DNA of 64,000 bases from Blastococcus_B deserti (GTDB lineage: Bacteria > Actinomycetota > Actinomycetes > Mycobacteriales > Geodermatophilaceae): positions 46,335 through 110,334 of the forward strand of contig NZ_JBHUHP010000007.1 of assembly GCF_042682525.1 (NCBI RefSeq), given 5' to 3'. Below are positions 50,447-60,094 of this stretch, one piece after another; position 1 is the stretch's first letter, and the number at the start of each line of letters is the position of its first letter. Made by a program: the position numbers and the translations under genes. Under the pieces are notes generated by a model. The model was not told the DNA's origin. It saw nothing but the letters and a program-made list of their open reading frames with translations, and did not search any database.

Positions 50447-51367
50447 ATGAGCCAGTCCGACAACCAGGGTCGTCCCGAGTCCCCCGCGCAGGGTTCCGGC
50501 GGCACTCCGCAGTACGGGTCCGAGCCGCGACAGCAGCAGTACGGTCAGCAGCCGTACGGCGGTCAGGCCCCCTACGGCCAGGAGCACGGCCGGGACCGGT
50601 ACGGACAGGGCGAGTACGGGCAGGGCGAGTACGGGCAGGGCGAGTACGGGCAGGCGGAGTACGGGCAGGCGGAGTACGGCCAGGGGCAGTCCGGCCAGCC
50701 CGGCTACGGGCAGCAGGCGTACGGGCAGGCCCAGTACGGGCAGGCGCCGTACGGGCAAGCGCCGTACGGGCAAGCGCAGTACGGGCAAGCGCAGTACGGG
50801 CAAGCGCAGTACGGGCAAGGGCAGTACGAGCAGGCGCCGTACGGGCAGCAGCCCGCCTACGGTCAGCAGTACGGGCAGGTGCCCTCGTACGGGCAGTACG
50901 GTTCGGGCCAGCCGGCCAGGCCGGGCACGGTGGTCACCGCCTCCGTGCTGGGTTTCGTCTTCGGCGCCCTCGGCGTGATCTTCACGCTCCTGACGATCGC
51001 GGCCGGGTCGGCGGCGTCGTCGGTGTTCGGGTCCCTGGCCGACGACGACGACGTGGCCAGCGGCATCTTCGCCGCCGTGCTGCTCATCGCCCTGCTCATG
51101 GCCGTCTGGACGGTGGTGACCATCTGGGGTGCGGTGTGGGCCCTGACCGGCCGCAGCCGGGTGCTGCTGATCGTCGGTGGCTCGATCGCCATCGCCGTCA
51201 CCCTCTTCGGGTTCCTGGGCAGCCTCGGGAACGTGGACTCGTCGGGCGGGGGCGGCGTCGTGTGGAGCCTGCTGCTGCTCGTGGCGGCCGTCGCGATGGT
51301 CGTCCTGCTGACGGTCCGGCAGTCGGCCGGCTATTTCGCCGCCCACCGGGCCCGTCGCGGTCGCTGA
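50447..51367 (+). CDS. Membrane protein with long Tyr-Gly-Gln repeat domain
   Basis: 306-residue protein. Residues about 20-160 are a tandem Y-G-Q-x-x repeat (EYGQG, AYGQA, QYGQA, PYGQA units), a disordered low-complexity region. Four membrane helices follow (VLGFVFGALGVIFTLLTI, LLIALLMAVWTVVTI, LLIVGGSIAIAVTLFGF, LLLLVAAVAMVVLL), with an acidic ADDDDV between helices 1 and 2. GGAGGAG lies 3 nt before the ATG. No enzyme motif. Similar Tyr/Gln/Gly-rich N-termini precede membrane domains in many actinobacterial proteins and may drive phase separation or cell-wall contacts; that is inference. Confidence 0.8.
   Translation: MSQSDNQGRPESPAQGSGGTPQYGSEPRQQQYGQQPYGGQAPYGQEHGRDRYGQGEYGQGEYGQGEYGQAEYGQAEYGQGQSGQPGYGQQAYGQAQYGQAPYGQAPYGQAQYGQAQYGQAQYGQGQYEQAPYGQQPAYGQQYGQVPSYGQYGSGQPARPGTVVTASVLGFVFGALGVIFTLLTIAAGSAASSVFGSLADDDDVASGIFAAVLLIALLMAVWTVVTIWGAVWALTGRSRVLLIVGGSIAIAVTLFGFLGSLGNVDSSGGGGVVWSLLLLVAAVAMVVLLTVRQSAGYFAAHRARRGR
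50600..50850 (+). repeat. Coding 15-bp tandem repeats (YGQ units)
   Basis: Units of the type TACGGGCAAGCGCAG recur in phase, several nearly perfect in a row around 50750-50830. Because the unit is a multiple of three, copy number can vary without breaking the frame, a likely site of length polymorphism. Confidence 0.8.
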
Positions 51368-51369
51368 GC

Positions 51370-51400
51370 GAGGACCCCGTCCTCCCCACTCCTCGGGGAG
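51370..51400. repeat. Partial GC-rich hairpin repeat after the YGQ-protein stop
   Basis: GAGGACCCCGTCC starts 2 nt after the TGA (same position relative to the stop as in the full copies), followed by CTCCCC(ACTCCT)CGGGGAG. The matching right arm is not evident, so this is a partial or diverged copy. Confidence 0.5.
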
Positions 51401-51470
51401 GGACTCCCTGCGCCCGCGGATCGCGGGCTCGCCGCGGCACCTCGGAGGAGGCCGGGCCCGGGCCCGACGC

Positions 51471-51507
51471 GAACGGCCCCCGCCGCCTCGGGCAGCGGGG
51501 GCCGTTC
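51471..51507 (-). terminator. Terminator hairpin after ilvC
   Basis: GAACGGCCCCCGC pairs perfectly (13 bp) with GCGGGGGCCGTTC across an 11-nt loop, about 10 bp beyond the ilvC stop. No T-run. It lies in the convergent gap and could serve both ilvC and the YGQ gene. Confidence 0.7.
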
Positions 51508-51517
51508 GACGCCCGGA

Positions 51518-52546
<1,029 letters not shown>

Positions 52547-52589
52547 GCGGTGGTACGTCCTTTCGGTTCGGTGCGGGAGTCGGACGGGC

Positions 52590-52646
52590 GGCCCCTCTCC
52601 GGAGGCTCGCCCGAGCTTGCGAGGGATGAGGTGGAGAGCGGTCCTC
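52590..52646. repeat. GC-rich hairpin repeat just after ilvN stop (copy 3)
   Basis: Diverged copy with arms GGCCCCTCTCC and GGAGAGCGGTCC. The centre keeps GCTCG...GAGCTTGCGAGGG. It begins about 2 nt past the ilvN TGA, between ilvN and ilvC. Confidence 0.6.
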
Positions 52647-52648
52647 TT

Positions 52649-53176
52649 TCAGGCGCTGCGTTCGACCGGGCGCAACGTACCGGCGCCCGACATCGACCGC
52701 GGACCCCGGCCCAGGGCCACGGTCCCGGACTGCGCCATCTCCTTGATGCCCAGCGGGGCGAGGACGGCGAGCAGCGCCTGCAGCTTGTCGGGGGTGCCGG
52801 TCGCCTCGAGGGTCACGGTGTCGGGGTTGACGTCGACGACCCGCGCGCGGAACAGCTCGGCGGTCTGGAGGACCTGGGTCCGCTCGGCCATGGGCGCGCG
52901 GACCTTGACCAGCAGCAGCTCGCGCTGGACCGCGGCGGCGGAGTCCAGCTCGACGATCTTGATCACCTCGACCAGCTTGTTCAGCTGCTTGGTGATCTGC
53001 TCCAGCGGCGCGGACTCCGCGTCGGCGACGATCGTCATGCGGGAGAGATCGGGGTTCTCCGTCGGCCCGACGGCGAGCGACTCGATGTTGAACCCACGGC
53101 GGCTGAACAGCGCCGAGACGCGGGCCAGCACACCGGACTTGTTCTCGACCAGCACCGACAGCGTGTGGCGTGACAT
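52649..53176 (-). CDS. ilvN: Acetolactate synthase small (regulatory) subunit
   Basis: Valine-sensing regulatory subunit of acetohydroxyacid synthase. 175 residues: ACT domain HTLSVLVENKSGVLARVSALFSRRGFNIESLAVG, then the C-terminal domain (VRAPMAERTQVLQTAELFRARVVDV). Downstream partner of ilvB with about 95 bp between that holds a hairpin repeat. Start ATG 53176. Confidence 0.96.
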   Translation of the reverse strand: MSRHTLSVLVENKSGVLARVSALFSRRGFNIESLAVGPTENPDLSRMTIVADAESAPLEQITKQLNKLVEVIKIVELDSAAAVQRELLLVKVRAPMAERTQVLQTAELFRARVVDVNPDTVTLEATGTPDKLQALLAVLAPLGIKEMAQSGTVALGRGPRSMSGAGTLRPVERSA

Positions 53177-53214
53177 TGCGGAAGGCGACCTTTCAGATCG
53201 ACCGGCACCGTGAC

Positions 53215-53270
53215 GGCCCCGTTCAGGGGCCCGCGCCGGGCGGAGCGAGGGGTGGGGGGAACGGGGGTCC
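53215..53270. repeat. GC-rich hairpin repeat at ilvB stop (copy 4)
   Basis: Arms GGCCCCGTTC and GAACGGGGGTCC, with a long GC-rich centre. It begins exactly at the ilvB TAG, inside the ilvB-ilvN gap. Because genes continue beyond it, it is probably not a complete terminator here. Confidence 0.65.
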
Positions 53271-55162
53271 TACACCTGTCCGTCGCCGAAGACCGGGCGC
53301 ACGTCGCGGGCGGCCAGGATGTCGTCGTTGCTGGCGCCCGCGGCGACCATCGGCCACACCTGGGCGTCGTGGCCGACCACGAAGTCGATGACCACCGGCG
53401 CGTCGTCGATCGCCATCGCCTTCTCGATGACCGCGTCGACGTCGTCCTTGGTCTCGCAGCGCAGCCCGACGCAGCCGAGGGCCTCCGCGAGGGTGACGAA
53501 GTCGGGGATGCGGACCGGCTTGGGCGTCCCGTCGGGGTTGCGGGCGTGCAGCTTGGTGTTGGAGTAGCGGCCCTCGTAGAAGAGGGTCTGCCACTGCCGG
53601 ACCATGCCGAGGTTGCCGTTGTTGATGACGGCGACCTTGATCGGGATGCCCTCCATGGCGCAGGTGGCGAGCTCCTGGTTGGTCATCTGGAAGCAGCCGT
53701 CACCGTCGATCGCCCAGACGGTGGCCTCCGGGCGGCCGTACTTCGCCCCCATGGCGGCCGGCACGGCGTAGCCCATGGTCCCGAGCCCGCCGCTGTTGAG
53801 CCAGGTGCCCGGCTTCTCGTACTTCACGAACTGGGCGGCCCACATCTGGTGCTGGCCGACACCGGCGGCGTAGATGGCGTCCGGGCCCGCGATGGCCCCC
53901 AGCCGCTCGATCACGTACTGCGGCGACAGGGAGCCGTCCTCGGGCCAGTCGTAGCCGAGCGGGTAGCGGGCGCGCCAGTCGTCGAGCTGCGCCCACCAGG
54001 CGGTGAGGTCCGCGGTGCGGCCGGCCTGCCGGTCCGCGCGCAACGCCTCGACCAGCTGGGCGATGGTCTCCTTGGCGTCGCCCACGATCGGCACGTCCGC
54101 CTTGCGGTTCTTGCCGATCTCGGCCGGGTCGATGTCGGCGTGCACCACCTGCGCGTTCGGCGCGAAGGTCGACAGGTTGCCGGTGACCCGGTCGTCGAAG
54201 CGCGCCCCGAGGGCCACGATGAGGTCCGCCTTCTGCAGGGCGGTCACCGCGGCGACGGTCCCGTGCATCCCGGGCATGCCGAGGTTCTGCGGGTGGCTGT
54301 CGGGGAAGGCGCCGCGGGCCATCAGCGTGGTGACCACGGGCGCGCCGGTCAGCTCGGCGAGCTCGGCGAGCTCCTCCGTCGCGCCGGCCTTGAGCACGCC
54401 GCCCCCGACGTAGAGGACCGGCTGGCGGGCGCCGGCGATCAGCGTGGCCGCCTCGCGCACCTGCTTGCCGTGGGGTCGGGTGGTCGGCTTGTAGCCGGGC
54501 AGGTCCAGCCGCGGCGGCCAGGAGAAGTCGGTGGTCGCCTGCAGGACGTCCTTCGGGATGTCGACCAGGACCGGGCCGGGCCGGCCGGTCGCCGCCAGGT
54601 GGAAGGCCTCCGCGATCCGCTGCGGGATGTCCGCGGCGTCGGTGACGAGGAAGTTGTGCTTGGTGATCGGCATCGTGATGCCGCGGATGTCGGCCTCCTG
54701 GAAGGCGTCGGTGCCGATGGCGTGGCTGGGCACCTGGCCGGTGATCGCGACGATCGGCACCGAGTCCATGTAGGCGTCGGCCAGCGGCGTCACCAGGTTG
54801 GTCGCACCCGGGCCCGAGGTCGCCATGCAGACACCCACCCGCCCGGTGGCCTGCGCGTACCCGGTCGCCGCGTGACCGGCGCCCTGCTCGTGGCGGACGA
54901 GGACGTGGCGCACCTTCGAGTCGAACAGCGGGTCGTAGGCGGGCAGGATCGCCCCGCCCGGGATGCCGAAGATGACCTCGACGCCGACCGCCTCGAGGGA
55001 GCGGACCAGGCTCTGCGCCCCGGTGATGCCGCTCGCCGGCTGGGCGGCGGCCGCGGCGACGGAGCGGGCCGTCGTCTCGACGCCGGTCAGGGCGGCGGCG
55101 GCCTCCCGGGTGGCGTCGCGGGACGTCTCACGGGCGGTGTGCTCGCTCGGGGTGGTGGTCAT
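53270..55162 (-). CDS. ilvB: Acetolactate synthase large (catalytic) subunit
   Basis: ThDP-dependent acetohydroxyacid synthase. 630 residues with an Ala/Thr-rich N-terminal extension of about 55 residues. The catalytic Glu lies in VLVRHEQGAGHAATGYA, and the ThDP/Mg motif is GDGCFQMTNQELATCA...VAVINN. AGGAGA lies 9 nt before the ATG at 55162. Heads ilvB-ilvN-ilvC. Preceded by a Leu-Val-Val leader and an intrinsic terminator (55227-55348), so it is under attenuation. Confidence 0.97.
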   Translation of the reverse strand: MTTTPSEHTARETSRDATREAAAALTGVETTARSVAAAAAQPASGITGAQSLVRSLEAVGVEVIFGIPGGAILPAYDPLFDSKVRHVLVRHEQGAGHAATGYAQATGRVGVCMATSGPGATNLVTPLADAYMDSVPIVAITGQVPSHAIGTDAFQEADIRGITMPITKHNFLVTDAADIPQRIAEAFHLAATGRPGPVLVDIPKDVLQATTDFSWPPRLDLPGYKPTTRPHGKQVREAATLIAGARQPVLYVGGGVLKAGATEELAELAELTGAPVVTTLMARGAFPDSHPQNLGMPGMHGTVAAVTALQKADLIVALGARFDDRVTGNLSTFAPNAQVVHADIDPAEIGKNRKADVPIVGDAKETIAQLVEALRADRQAGRTADLTAWWAQLDDWRARYPLGYDWPEDGSLSPQYVIERLGAIAGPDAIYAAGVGQHQMWAAQFVKYEKPGTWLNSGGLGTMGYAVPAAMGAKYGRPEATVWAIDGDGCFQMTNQELATCAMEGIPIKVAVINNGNLGMVRQWQTLFYEGRYSNTKLHARNPDGTPKPVRIPDFVTLAEALGCVGLRCETKDDVDAVIEKAMAIDDAPVVIDFVVGHDAQVWPMVAAGASNDDILAARDVRPVFGDGQV

Positions 55163-55226
55163 CTCGGCGTTCTCCTGGGCCTGGCACGTGTCGTGAATGG
55201 CGGTACGAGGTGTGGCTTCGGGCAAC

Positions 55227-55259
55227 AAAAAACCCCTCGTGCCACAGGCACGGAGGGGT
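55227..55259 (-). terminator. Attenuator terminator upstream of ilvB
   Basis: ACCCCTC-C-GTGCC pairs with GGCAC-GAGGGGT over TGT (12 bp with one bulge) and is followed by TTTTTT. It lies about 65 nt before the ilvB start and just past the leader peptide hairpin. Confidence 0.88.
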
Positions 55260-55260
55260 C

Positions 55261-55287
55261 AGCGCGTCGGTCGGCGACCGGCGCGCT
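55261..55287 (-). promoter_or_regulatory. Leader hairpin of the ilvB attenuator
   Basis: AGCGCGCCGGTC pairs with GACCGACGCGCT across GCC. The stem starts within the leader stop codon, exactly as in the cimA leader. Confidence 0.75.
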
Positions 55288-55348
55288 AGGCAACTACGAG
55301 GCTGCGCGAGCAGCCGTCGTGGAGCGGGCAGGCGCGAGGCACCTGCAC
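55286..55348 (-). CDS. ilvB leader peptide (Leu-Val-Val)
   Basis: 20-residue ORF from GTG 55348 (or 18 from GTG 55342) ending SLVVA then TAG, with codons CTC GTA GTT before GCC-TAG. TTGACG (55378-55373) and CACAGT (55354-55349) form a plausible -35/-10, spaced 18 nt, which would start transcription at the second GTG, i.e. a leaderless leader. Leu/Val codons match the end products controlled by ilvBNC. Confidence 0.75.
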   Translation of the reverse strand: MQVPRACPLHDGCSRSLVVA

Positions 55349-55560
55349 ACTGTGCGCCTCGGCGGAGGGCGCCGTCAACCAACCCGTCCCACTCTGTGGA
55401 CACCGGCGTCCATTTCCGGGCCCTCCGGAGCGAGCACCGCGGCGTCGGAGGCGTCGAGTCGAGCGGCGGCAGCTCGGCGACGCCGGGGGCGCGAGCGCGA
55501 GGGCCGCCGCCTGCGGTCACGACCGGGGCCGCGGGGCGTCCTCGGGTCGGGATCCCCCGC

Positions 55561-58212
55561 TCAGCGCGAGCCGACGAGGCCGGGCAGCAGCACGGCGGCG
55601 CCCTCGGCGACCAGCTCCGTGATGCCCGGGAGGGGCAGGGGGCGCCCGACGGCGAAGCCCTGCGCGAACCCGCAGCCGTACTTCGTGAGGGCGGCCAGCT
55701 GGGCCGCGGTCTCGACGCCCTCCCCGACCACGTCGAGACCCAGTGCGCGGGCGATCCCGATGACCGACTCGCACAGCGCCTGGCTCTGCGGATCGCGGTC
55801 GATGCGGGAGATCAGGGACCGGTCCAGGCGCACGATGTCGATGGGCAGCCGGGTCAGGTGGGCCAGCGCGGACGCGCCGCTGCCGAACCCGTCGAGCGCG
55901 ACGTGCACGCCCATCAGCCGCACGCTGGAGACGTCGAGCGCGAGCCGTTCGTCGTCCGAGGCGACGGCGGGCGCGCCGATCTGGAGCACCAGACGCTCCG
56001 GGGACAGACCCGACACCGCCAGGGCGGACTCGACATCGGTGACGAGCGTGCCGCCGGAGAGATACCCGAACGGCACCGTGAAGCCGATGCGCAGCGGAGT
56101 CCCGGCTTCGGGCAGACCGGTGGCGGCCGTGGCCGCCGCCTCCAGCCCCCACCGGACGAGCCCACCGATCAGCCCGGCGCGCTCGGCCAGCGGGACGAAC
56201 TCCACCGGCGGGATCTCCCCGAGCGAGCCGTGCCGCCAGCGCAGCTGCGCCTCGACGCCGGTGATCCGCTCCTCCTCCAGCGACACGATCGGCTGGAAGA
56301 GCAGGTAGAGCTCGTCGCGCGCCGCGGCGCCCGCCAGCTCGGAGCGGAGCAGGTCACGTCGGGCCGCGGCTTCGCCGAGCGCGTCGTCGTACCGGCGGGC
56401 CCTTCCGGCGCCGGCCTCGTGCGCGGCCCGCACCGCCAGGTCCGCCCGCGCGAGGACCGCCTCGACGTCCGACCCCTGCTCGATGTCCACCACGCCGATG
56501 CCCGCGGTCAGCTCGACCAGGCCCGCCGGGGTGACGATGGGCTGCTCCACGGCGGACAGGCAGCGGTGGGCCAGCCGGTCGGCGTCGGCGTCGGCGCCAT
56601 GGCTGAGGACGGCGAACGCGCCGCCGCCCATGCGCGCGACGGTGTCCTCTCCGCGCACGGTGGCGCGCAGCCGGCGTCCGATCTCGGCCACAGCGAGGGT
56701 ACCGGTCTCCCGGCCGGCGTTCTCCCGGGCGGCCGTGAGCCCGAGCAGGTCGACCATCAGCAGCGTCGTGGGACCGCCGGGGCCGGTGACCGCGTCCTGG
56801 AGGAGCCGGAGGACGCCGGCCCGGTTGGGCAGGCCGGTCATCGGGTCGGTGTAGGCGACGGCCTGCAGCGCCTGTTCGCGCGCGTTCCGCTCCGTCATGT
56901 CCCGGCAGTGCAGGACCACCGCGCCCACGTCGGGGTGCCGGCGCAGGTCGGAGACACCTGCCTCCAGGTAGTGCCACTCCCCTGCCGCGTCGGGCAGCCG
57001 CACGGTCAGCAGGCCGGCGCCTCCCGGATCGGCGTCCGGCGCGATCCCGGCGACCGGCAGGACCGCGGCCAGCGCGGGGACGTCGTCGGGGTGCACCGCT
57101 TCGAGGAGCAGCCGTCCGAGGAGGGTCGGTGCCGGGTTCCCGAGGGCGCGTTCGAGAGCCGGCGACGTCCAGTTGATGCGGAGGGCGTCGTCGAGGATGA
57201 CCACCCCGTCCCCGCTGGAGTGCACCAGGGACCGGAAGTACGCCTCGCTCCGCCGGAGCCGGGCGGCGGTGCGCCGCTCCTCGCGCAGGGCGAGCACGCG
57301 GTGGGCCGTGGCCAGCCCCGCGCAGGCAAGGACACCGGTCACCGTGACCTGGCTGGGGAGGGAACCCAGCATCGTCACCACGCCGGCCACCGTCATGGCC
57401 AGCAGCATCGCCAGGTGCGGCAGGACGTGACCGAGGTCGGTCGCACGTCCACCGGCGTCGGGGTGCCGGTCCGCGGGCTCCCGCGCGGGCCCCGGGTCCA
57501 TGAGCGCGGCGAGCCCGAGGAGGGACAGTCCGCAGACGACGAGGAACCGGCTGCCGTCGAGGACCCCGGAGCTCCCCGACATGAGCGCGGACGTGGCCAG
57601 TGCCCGCCCGGTGGTGAGCAGCACCGCGCCGGCGAGAAGGACCAGGGCCATCCGGCGGCGACGCACGTCGACCACGCCGAGCACGGTCACCGCCGCCGCC
57701 ATCGTGACCGAGGTGGCGACCACCGCGGCGCCCAGCACCAGCCCTTCGGCCAGTTCCAGGTCGGCCCAGCTGCCGCGCGGCCCGACGATCATCATCTGGA
57801 CGGCGACGAGGCAGGCAGAGGTGAACAACGCCAGCTCGACGGCGACCCGGGGGCCGGCCCGCAGCCGACACCGCTCCACGAGCGTCAGGATCGCGACGAT
57901 CGCGATGACGTAACCCGGCACCGTGGGGACCCAGCGGAGCACCGCCAGGTCGATCCCGTCGGCCGGCCGGAGGAGGTAGGCGAGCGCGGTGCCGGCGACC
58001 GGCAGCGGTGGGGCGAGCGCCAGCAGCCGCCAGCCGCGCAGACCACGACCGGACGAGCTGCCGACGCTCCACAGCAGCACCGACACGATCAGGCCGACGG
58101 CGGCGACACCCGCGTCGGCCACCGGGAGCCACGAGGGCACGGCGACCGCCGCCGCGCAGCCGGTCAGGCCGAGCGCGGCGCAGCCGAGCAGCACAGTCCG
58201 ACGCGGGTCCAC
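55561..58212 (-). CDS. Membrane PAS-GGDEF-EAL protein with degenerate catalytic motifs
   Basis: 883 residues. About eight to ten N-terminal membrane helices (residues 1-310), a PAS domain (about 340-460), a GGDEF domain and an EAL domain. The GGDEF signature reads RMGGGAFAVL, so cyclase activity is unlikely, but RGED five residues upstream keeps the RxxD c-di-GMP inhibitory site. The EAL domain keeps VEAQLRW and GEGVET but lacks other catalytic residues: Asn in the FTVPFG strand, Glu in LVLQIG, the DD pair (LDGFGSG) and the Lys (VRLDRS). It is likely a c-di-GMP receptor, not an enzyme. It lies between ilvB and ilvD with no obvious link. Confidence 0.85.
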   Translation of the reverse strand: MDPRRTVLLGCAALGLTGCAAAVAVPSWLPVADAGVAAVGLIVSVLLWSVGSSSGRGLRGWRLLALAPPLPVAGTALAYLLRPADGIDLAVLRWVPTVPGYVIAIVAILTLVERCRLRAGPRVAVELALFTSACLVAVQMMIVGPRGSWADLELAEGLVLGAAVVATSVTMAAAVTVLGVVDVRRRRMALVLLAGAVLLTTGRALATSALMSGSSGVLDGSRFLVVCGLSLLGLAALMDPGPAREPADRHPDAGGRATDLGHVLPHLAMLLAMTVAGVVTMLGSLPSQVTVTGVLACAGLATAHRVLALREERRTAARLRRSEAYFRSLVHSSGDGVVILDDALRINWTSPALERALGNPAPTLLGRLLLEAVHPDDVPALAAVLPVAGIAPDADPGGAGLLTVRLPDAAGEWHYLEAGVSDLRRHPDVGAVVLHCRDMTERNAREQALQAVAYTDPMTGLPNRAGVLRLLQDAVTGPGGPTTLLMVDLLGLTAARENAGRETGTLAVAEIGRRLRATVRGEDTVARMGGGAFAVLSHGADADADRLAHRCLSAVEQPIVTPAGLVELTAGIGVVDIEQGSDVEAVLARADLAVRAAHEAGAGRARRYDDALGEAAARRDLLRSELAGAAARDELYLLFQPIVSLEEERITGVEAQLRWRHGSLGEIPPVEFVPLAERAGLIGGLVRWGLEAAATAATGLPEAGTPLRIGFTVPFGYLSGGTLVTDVESALAVSGLSPERLVLQIGAPAVASDDERLALDVSSVRLMGVHVALDGFGSGASALAHLTRLPIDIVRLDRSLISRIDRDPQSQALCESVIGIARALGLDVVGEGVETAAQLAALTKYGCGFAQGFAVGRPLPLPGITELVAEGAAVLLPGLVGSR

Positions 58213-58323
58213 ACCGGGTCTGTCGGCACTTCTCCCGAGCGTGACGAGCCGACCCCGGCGGCCGTCACCCCTCCGGGGGAGGTTTCCGAGACCGCACGGT
58301 CCGTCGGGTACGGGGGGCGGGCG

Positions 58324-60051
58324 TCAGCCGCAGATCGCGCCCTGGGCCGCCGACCCGACGAGCTTCGCGTACTTGCCCAGGACGCCGGTCGTGTAGCGCG
58401 GCGGCAGCGGGGCCCAGCCCTCGCGGCGGCGGGCGAGCTCCTCCTCGTCGACCAGCAGGTCCAGGGTGCGGGCGGAGAGATCGAGCCGGATCCGGTCACC
58501 GTCGCGGACGAAGGCGATCGGTCCCCCGTCGGTCGCCTCCGGGGCCACGTGGCCGACGCACAGGCCCGTCGTGCCACCGGAGAACCGGCCGTCGGTCAGC
58601 AGCAGGACGTCCTTGCCGAGGCCGGCACCCTTGATCGCGCCGGTGACCGCGAGCATCTCGCGCATGCCCGGACCACCCCTCGGCCCCTCGTACCGGATCA
58701 CCACGACGTCGCCCGCCTGGAGCGTGCCGTCGGTGACGGCGTCCATGGCCCCCTGTTCGCCATCGAAGACGCGTGCCGTGCCCTCGAACACCTCGGCGTC
58801 GAAGCCGGCCGACTTCACCACGGCTCCGTCCGGCGAGAGCGAGCCGCGCAGGATGGTCAGCCCACCGGTCTTGTGGATCGGGTCGTCCATCGCGCGGATG
58901 ATCGCGCCGTCGACGTCCGGCGGGGCGATCTCAGCCAGGTTCTCGGCCATGGTCTTCCCGGTGACGGTCAGCACGTCGCCGTGCAGCAGGCCGGCGTCGA
59001 GCAGGGCGCGCAGCACGACCGGGACGCCACCGACGCGGTCGATGTCGGTCATGACGAACCGGCCGAACGGCTTGACGTCGGCCAGGTGCGGCGTGCGGTC
59101 GCCGATCCGGTTGAAGTCCTCGAGGGTCAGGTCGACCTGCGCCTCGTGCGCGATGGCCATGAGGTGCAGGACGGCGTTGGTCGAGCCCCCGAGGGCCATG
59201 ACGACGGTGATGGCGTTCTCGAAGGCCTTCTTCGTCATGATCTGGCGGGCGGTGATGCCCTTGCGGAGCAGGTTCACCACGGCCTCGCCGGAGGCGATCG
59301 CCACGGCGTCGCGGCGGCTGTCCGGGGCCGGCGGCGCGGCGCTGCCGGGCAGCGCCATGCCCAGGGCCTCGGCCACGCTGGCCATGGTGTTGGCGGTGTA
59401 CATGCCGCCGCAGGACCCCTCGCTGGGACAGGCGGCCTTCTCGATGGCGTCGAGCTCTTCCCGGGTGATCAGCCCCCGGGCGCAGGCCCCGACGCCCTCG
59501 AAGACGTCGATGATCGTGAGGTTGTCCCGGTCGCCGAGCTTGCCCGGCAGGATCGAGCCCGAGTAGACGAAGACGCTGGCCAGATCGAGGCGGGCAGCCG
59601 CCATCAGCATGCCGGGCAGCGACTTGTCGCAGCCGGCCAGCAGCACCGAGCCGTCGAGGCGCTCGGCGAACATGACCGTCTCGACCGAGTCCGCGATCAC
59701 CTCGCGGCTGACCAGCGAGGCGCGCATGCCCTCGTGGCCCATCGAGATGCCGTCGGAGACGGAGATGGTGCCGAACTCCAGCGGGTAGCCGCCGGCGGCG
59801 TGCACCCCCTCCTTGGCGCGCTTGGCCAGCCGGTCGAGGGAGAGGTTGCAGGGGGTGATCTCGTTCCAGGACGACGCGACGCCGATCTGCGGCTTGCCCC
59901 AGTCGTCGTCGCCCATGCCGACCGCGCGGAGCATCGCGCGGGCCGGTGCCTTGGCGATGCCGTCGGTCACCTCGTAGCTACGAGGCTTCAGCGGACTGTG
60001 CGTCCCGCTGTGGGAGTCGTTGCCGGGGATGAGGTCCTCGCCGATCGTCAC
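58324..60051 (-). CDS. ilvD: Dihydroxy-acid dehydratase
   Basis: Third common step of Ile/Val synthesis, an Fe-S dehydratase. 575 residues: GVASSWNEITPCNLSLDRLA, LAGCDKSLPGMLMAAARLD and CPSEGSCGGMYTANTMASVAE carry the cluster cysteines, and LLTDGRFSGGTTGLCVGHVAPEA is the C-terminal signature. GTG 60051 (VTIGEDLIPG) is used; longer starts upstream are unconvincing. Separate from the ilvBNC unit and divergent from an XRE regulator. No leader-type attenuator is seen before it. Confidence 0.95.
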   Translation of the reverse strand: MTIGEDLIPGNDSHSGTHSPLKPRSYEVTDGIAKAPARAMLRAVGMGDDDWGKPQIGVASSWNEITPCNLSLDRLAKRAKEGVHAAGGYPLEFGTISVSDGISMGHEGMRASLVSREVIADSVETVMFAERLDGSVLLAGCDKSLPGMLMAAARLDLASVFVYSGSILPGKLGDRDNLTIIDVFEGVGACARGLITREELDAIEKAACPSEGSCGGMYTANTMASVAEALGMALPGSAAPPAPDSRRDAVAIASGEAVVNLLRKGITARQIMTKKAFENAITVVMALGGSTNAVLHLMAIAHEAQVDLTLEDFNRIGDRTPHLADVKPFGRFVMTDIDRVGGVPVVLRALLDAGLLHGDVLTVTGKTMAENLAEIAPPDVDGAIIRAMDDPIHKTGGLTILRGSLSPDGAVVKSAGFDAEVFEGTARVFDGEQGAMDAVTDGTLQAGDVVVIRYEGPRGGPGMREMLAVTGAIKGAGLGKDVLLLTDGRFSGGTTGLCVGHVAPEATDGGPIAFVRDGDRIRLDLSARTLDLLVDEEELARRREGWAPLPPRYTTGVLGKYAKLVGSAAQGAICG

Positions 60052-60094
60052 GTCCCCGGATGATAGGCCGGTGCGGCCGGCGGACAAGGAGTGC

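Noticed and set aside
50600..50850. Regular direct repeats that might suggest a CRISPR array
   Set aside because: Units are 15 bp, in frame and without unique spacers; they encode the YGQ tract.
55349..55560. A gene in the gap upstream of the ilvB leader
   Set aside because: Only shadow frames; the segment holds the likely ilvB promoter (TTGACG/CACAGT) and otherwise nothing I can identify.
55210..60063. A 1617-codon + strand frame across the GGDEF-EAL gene and ilvD
   Set aside because: Antisense artefact of GC-rich third positions; both minus-strand genes are complete and well recognised.
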